From Nitrososphaerales archaeon TH1177 (GTDB lineage Archaea > Thermoproteota > Nitrososphaeria > Nitrososphaerales > Nitrososphaeraceae), in the NCBI GenBank assembly GCA_014523515.1, contig JAATVJ010000349.1, forward strand, positions 1-8,336: a DNA stretch of 8,336 nucleotides, read 5' to 3'. Position 1 is the first letter of the stretch; each line of letters starts with the position of its first letter. The translations under genes and the position numbers were made by a program. Below the pieces are notes generated by a model that saw only the letters and a program-made list of their open reading frames with translations, was not told the DNA's origin and ran no database searches. Shown here piece after piece: positions 6,776-8,336 of the stretch.

Positions 6776-6829
6776 GATAATAATAATTCTTTTTTATTTC
6801 TATTGATACAATTTTTTATTATTATTATC
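6776..6829 (-). terminator. 12-base A/T inverted repeat at the 3' end of the copper-protein gene
   Basis: GATAATAATAAT (6776-6787) is the exact reverse complement of ATTATTATTATC (6818-6829), which overlaps the stop codon of the copper-protein gene. The 30-base loop holds a smaller ATTG/CAAT hairpin. It may protect or end the copper-protein transcript; a minus-strand T-tract follows further down (about 6735-6741). The arms are simple trinucleotide repeats, so coincidence cannot be excluded. Confidence 0.35.
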
Positions 6830-7181
6830 TCATCATATTACGGCATTCTTGGGCACATTGTCTGCACATTTCAGCACATGTTTTACATATTTCCATTTTT
6901 CCGCCCATTTTGTCGCATTCCATTGCACATGCATCACACATATCAGCACACATGTTACACATTTGTTTTGCATATTCACTACCTCTTGCCATCATTATAG
7001 AGGCCATTCTACACATATCTGCACAATCTCGGCACATCATCATACAGCGACCCATCATTCCAGCCATCTCTGTGTTTGACATACATTCTGTACAACAAGC
7101 TTCACAACATTCCGCACAATTGTTACATGCATCTATACAAGTTTGGTATTGTTGATTTTTTAACATTGAATTCATTTTCAT
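6825..7181 (-). CDS. Four-helix-bundle copper-storage protein (Csp-like, DUF326)
   Basis: The protein has 118 residues with 22 Cys and about 20 Met, spaced C-x2-C, C-x3-C and C-x6-C along four predicted amphipathic helices (about 8-33, 37-60, 66-91 and 94-116), so that thiols line the inside of the bundle. This is the pattern of Csp1/Csp3 proteins, which hold many Cu(I) ions. No signal peptide or twin-arginine motif is seen, so it is probably cytosolic like Csp3. Examples are C15, C19, C22, C25, C26, C29, C30 and C33 in helix 1. The frame stays open upstream to 7241, but that 20-residue extension (rich in Ile, Tyr and Phe) overlaps a strong TATA box, so the ATG at 7181 is preferred; Met codons at 7175 and 7166 are alternatives. 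No copper exporter or regulator gene is adjacent in the window. Copper storage or detoxification would suit an organism rich in copper enzymes, but this is inferred. Confidence 0.88.
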   Translation of the reverse strand: MKMNSMLKNQQYQTCIDACNNCAECCEACCTECMSNTEMAGMMGRCMMMCRDCADMCRMASIMMARGSEYAKQMCNMCADMCDACAMECDKMGGKMEICKTCAEMCRQCAQECRNMMR

Positions 7182-7202
7182 AATTTTACTAGTATTACGT
7201 GA

Positions 7203-7210
7203 TATATAAA
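7203..7210 (-). promoter_or_regulatory. TATA box of the copper-protein gene
   Basis: On the minus strand this is TTTATATA, a close match to the archaeal TATA consensus. Its centre is 26 bases before the A of the ATG at 7181, which predicts a leaderless transcript and supports that start over the longer frame. Confidence 0.55.
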
Positions 7211-7294
7211 TATATATACAAAAAATATAAAATTTATGCAAATATCACATCTATTTTACATTTTTTACATATTTATAAGAAATATATGTAAAAA

Positions 7295-7314
7295 TTGCAT
7301 CAATAATGATGCAA
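7295..7314. promoter_or_regulatory. Perfect 8-base inverted repeat upstream of the copper-protein gene
   Basis: TTGCATCA (7295-7302), loop ATAA, then TGATGCAA (7307-7314). It lies 114-133 bases before the copper-protein start. Weaker hairpins follow: ACTTTT/AAAAGT at 7326-7339 and TCTTAG/CTAAGA at 7341-7368. It could be an operator for a metal-responsive regulator, or a hairpin in an RNA. Confidence 0.4.
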
Positions 7315-7527
7315 GATTGGCATATACTTTTAAAAAAGTTTCTTAGCTTATCTACTCTTTTTCTAAGATATACTATCGCCTAATTTATCCAATATTTTAA
7401 TATTTTTTCAAATATCTGTTAAACTTTTGGTTTTATGTAATAATATTTTACAATCACAATTCTTTTATTGTACTCAACTCAAATCAAATTTACTTTTAAC
7501 TATTTTTGTCTTTTTTAAAACATTAAA

Positions 7528-7795
7528 ATGGATATCTATTTTATTTACAAATTGATAAATCAATATGTCAAATTAATGGACAAATGTCAAGATAATTAGC
7601 CCTAATGTTTCTGAAGAAAGAAAAATTTTTGAACTAAATTTAAAGGTAAAAGAGCATATAAAATAATTCTATGTTTTAATTGAGGATAAAACAATCTTGA
7701 ATAGCTCATCATATAGAAGATTCGAAATATTACAAGATGAAAAACTACTTTTGCAAAAAGGAAATATAATCAAAGATAAATATTCACAGCTTTAA
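7528..7795 (+). pseudogene. Decayed small gene, unidentified
   Basis: From ATG 7528 a short frame (MDIYFIYKLINQYVKLMDKC) ends at a TAG near 7595. A +1 shift joins it to the frame running 7577-7795, which is interrupted only by TAA at 7664-7666. Its two halves look like protein: one contains SPNVSEERKIFELNLKVKEH and the other RRFEILQDEKLLLQKGNIIK, with charged and hydrophobic residues alternating as in a soluble alpha/beta protein. The 42 codons after the internal stop are open in very AT-rich DNA, where a stop is expected about every 11 codons. I do not recognise the family. A sequencing error or chance openness are alternatives. Confidence 0.4.
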
Positions 7796-7869
7796 TCATA
7801 ACTTACTAGATTAACATTATATGTGAAAATTCTGCATTCTTAATTCTAATAATGTATATATTATAATAA

Positions 7870-7876
7870 TTATATA
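7870..7876 (+). promoter_or_regulatory. TATA box of the small membrane protein gene
   Basis: TTATATA is centred 26 bases before the ATG at 7899, the same geometry as at the copper-protein gene. It suggests a leaderless transcript and supports the small gene as real. Confidence 0.45.
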
Positions 7877-7898
7877 GAACAAAATTTAATTTCAATCA

Positions 7899-8090
7899 AT
7901 GATGTTATCGACTCTGGCTAAAAAAACCTCAATTAAAAAAGCATTAAAATGGGCATTTGGTGGTTTCAGCATATTCTTTATTGCTATGTTATTTTTTATT
8001 GTAGTTCATGACTCTCTAACAGAGATATCTTCAACAACAGCAGAATATTGTACAAAATATGGATTTTTAGCCTCTCCTGGTTGTTGGTAA
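7899..8090 (+). CDS. Small single-span membrane protein, hypothetical
   Basis: This 63-residue protein is of unknown function. Residues 1-18 are basic (KK, KK, K). Residues 19-37 (WAFGGFSIFFIAMLFFIVV begins at 18) form one strong hydrophobic membrane span. Residues 38-63 are a short polar tail with two cysteines (C51, C62), ending PGCW. Under the positive-inside rule the basic N-terminus is cytoplasmic and the two-cysteine tail lies outside, where a disulfide is conceivable. Two consecutive ATG codons begin the frame; the first is exactly where a TATA-driven leaderless transcript would start. No homologous family is recognised. It stands alone between a decayed frame and a convergent frame that enters from the right edge, and its last codons share sequence with that frame. 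Confidence 0.6.
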   Translation: MMLSTLAKKTSIKKALKWAFGGFSIFFIAMLFFIVVHDSLTEISSTTAEYCTKYGFLASPGCW

Positions 8091-8232
8091 AATATGAGAA
8101 TAATTATCGAGTTTTATGATATCAAAAAGTTAACAGAATCTCAAACATGAATGATAGAATTATATAATAATTTCTTGACATAAGCTCTAAGTACCATACT
8201 AAGTTAAGTATCATATCTTAGGCCAACAACCA
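8078..8232. repeat. Imperfect 20/22-base inverted repeats flanking the gap between two convergent genes
   Basis: TGGTTGTTGG (8078-8087) recurs exactly, inverted, at 8223-8232. Continuing inward, TAAAATATGA (8088-8097) matches TAAGATATGA read on the minus strand (8220-8211), with one mismatch and a two-base CC insertion. In total 19 of 20 bases match. The arms cover the 3' ends of the membrane-protein gene and of the frame entering from the right, both reading GCW in the same phase. No target-site duplication is visible. Confidence 0.5.
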
Positions 8233-8336
8233 AAACATCTAAGATACCTTCTTACAGCACATAACAGATTATCTTCTGTTCCATAATTGTAATTGGCACA
8301 TACATCTTTTTTCAGATTCCTGTTTACTTTTGTTTC
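8211..8336 (-). CDS. C-terminal part of an unidentified protein, partial at the window edge
   Basis: Forty-one codons are open from the right edge to a TGA at 8211-8213. The translated end includes NLKKDVCANYNYGTEDNLL and finishes CFGCWPKI. Its base composition is less AT-rich than the flanks, and the residue mix (Cys, Trp, Arg, Tyr) is protein-like, so it is probably coding. It vaguely recalls the basic C-terminal tails of DDE transposases, but no catalytic residue is in view and that assignment is only a guess. The gene converges on the small membrane-protein gene, leaving 120 bases between the two stops. Confidence 0.4.
   Translation of the reverse strand, partial: ETKVNRNLKKDVCANYNYGTEDNLLCAVRRYLRCFGCWPKI

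Noticed and set aside
6803..7155. Several His/Cys-rich plus-strand frames (65-81 codons) opposite the copper-protein gene
   Set aside because: They are antisense reflections of the Cys- and Met-rich codons (TGC/TGT and ATG read backwards as GCA/ACA and CAT) of the real minus-strand gene.
7182..7241. Twenty-residue N-terminal extension of the copper protein
   Set aside because: It would start upstream of a good TATA box, its composition is AT-driven (Ile, Tyr, Phe), and Csp proteins do not need it; it is not a convincing signal peptide.
1..8336. CRISPR array
   Set aside because: No regularly spaced direct repeats of 24-40 bases were found anywhere in the window.

Overview
The window reads as a very AT-rich archaeal chromosome segment, most likely from an ammonia-oxidising Thaumarchaeota/Nitrososphaeria lineage. 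This is inferred, not proven. The support is the low G+C, archaeal-type TATA boxes placed about 26 bases before start codons (leaderless-type promoters before the copper-storage gene and the 63-residue membrane protein), four non-ATG starts (GTG, GTG, TTG, TTG) without Shine-Dalgarno sequences, U-tract rather than bacterial hairpin terminators, and an N-terminal domain resembling archaeal ComA.

Layout. At 1-99 is the end of an alpha/beta (dienelactone-type) hydrolase. It converges on a minus-strand class I SAM-dependent methyltransferase (205-1092). The core of the window is 1275-5637: a sulfonate/taurine/nitrate-type ABC importer split around a regulator. The substrate-binding protein (1275-2363, minus) lies downstream of a regulator-like gene (2521-3513, minus). 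A 469-base divergent promoter region separates that gene from the ATPase (3983-4768, plus) and permease (4795-5637, plus). About 1.2 kb without a convincing gene follows, containing several inverted repeats. Next come a minus-strand cysteine- and methionine-rich four-helix copper-storage protein (6825-7181), a decayed reading frame (about 7528-7795), a 63-residue single-span membrane protein (7899-8090), and a minus-strand reading frame running off the right edge (8211-8336).

How the parts fit. The ATPase, permease and binding protein together make a complete importer. The most interesting gene is the 330-residue protein between them. Its first ~245 residues align along their length with phosphosulfolactate synthase (ComA), the enzyme that adds sulfite to phosphoenolpyruvate in coenzyme M synthesis, but most ComA signature motifs have been replaced. 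Its last ~65 residues form a winged helix-turn-helix. The simplest reading is a former sulfonate-making TIM barrel turned into the sensor of a transcription factor that controls the adjacent importer, which would point to an organosulfonate as the substrate. Direct and inverted repeats in the divergent promoter region are candidate operators. The right-hand part looks like an accessory, decaying region.
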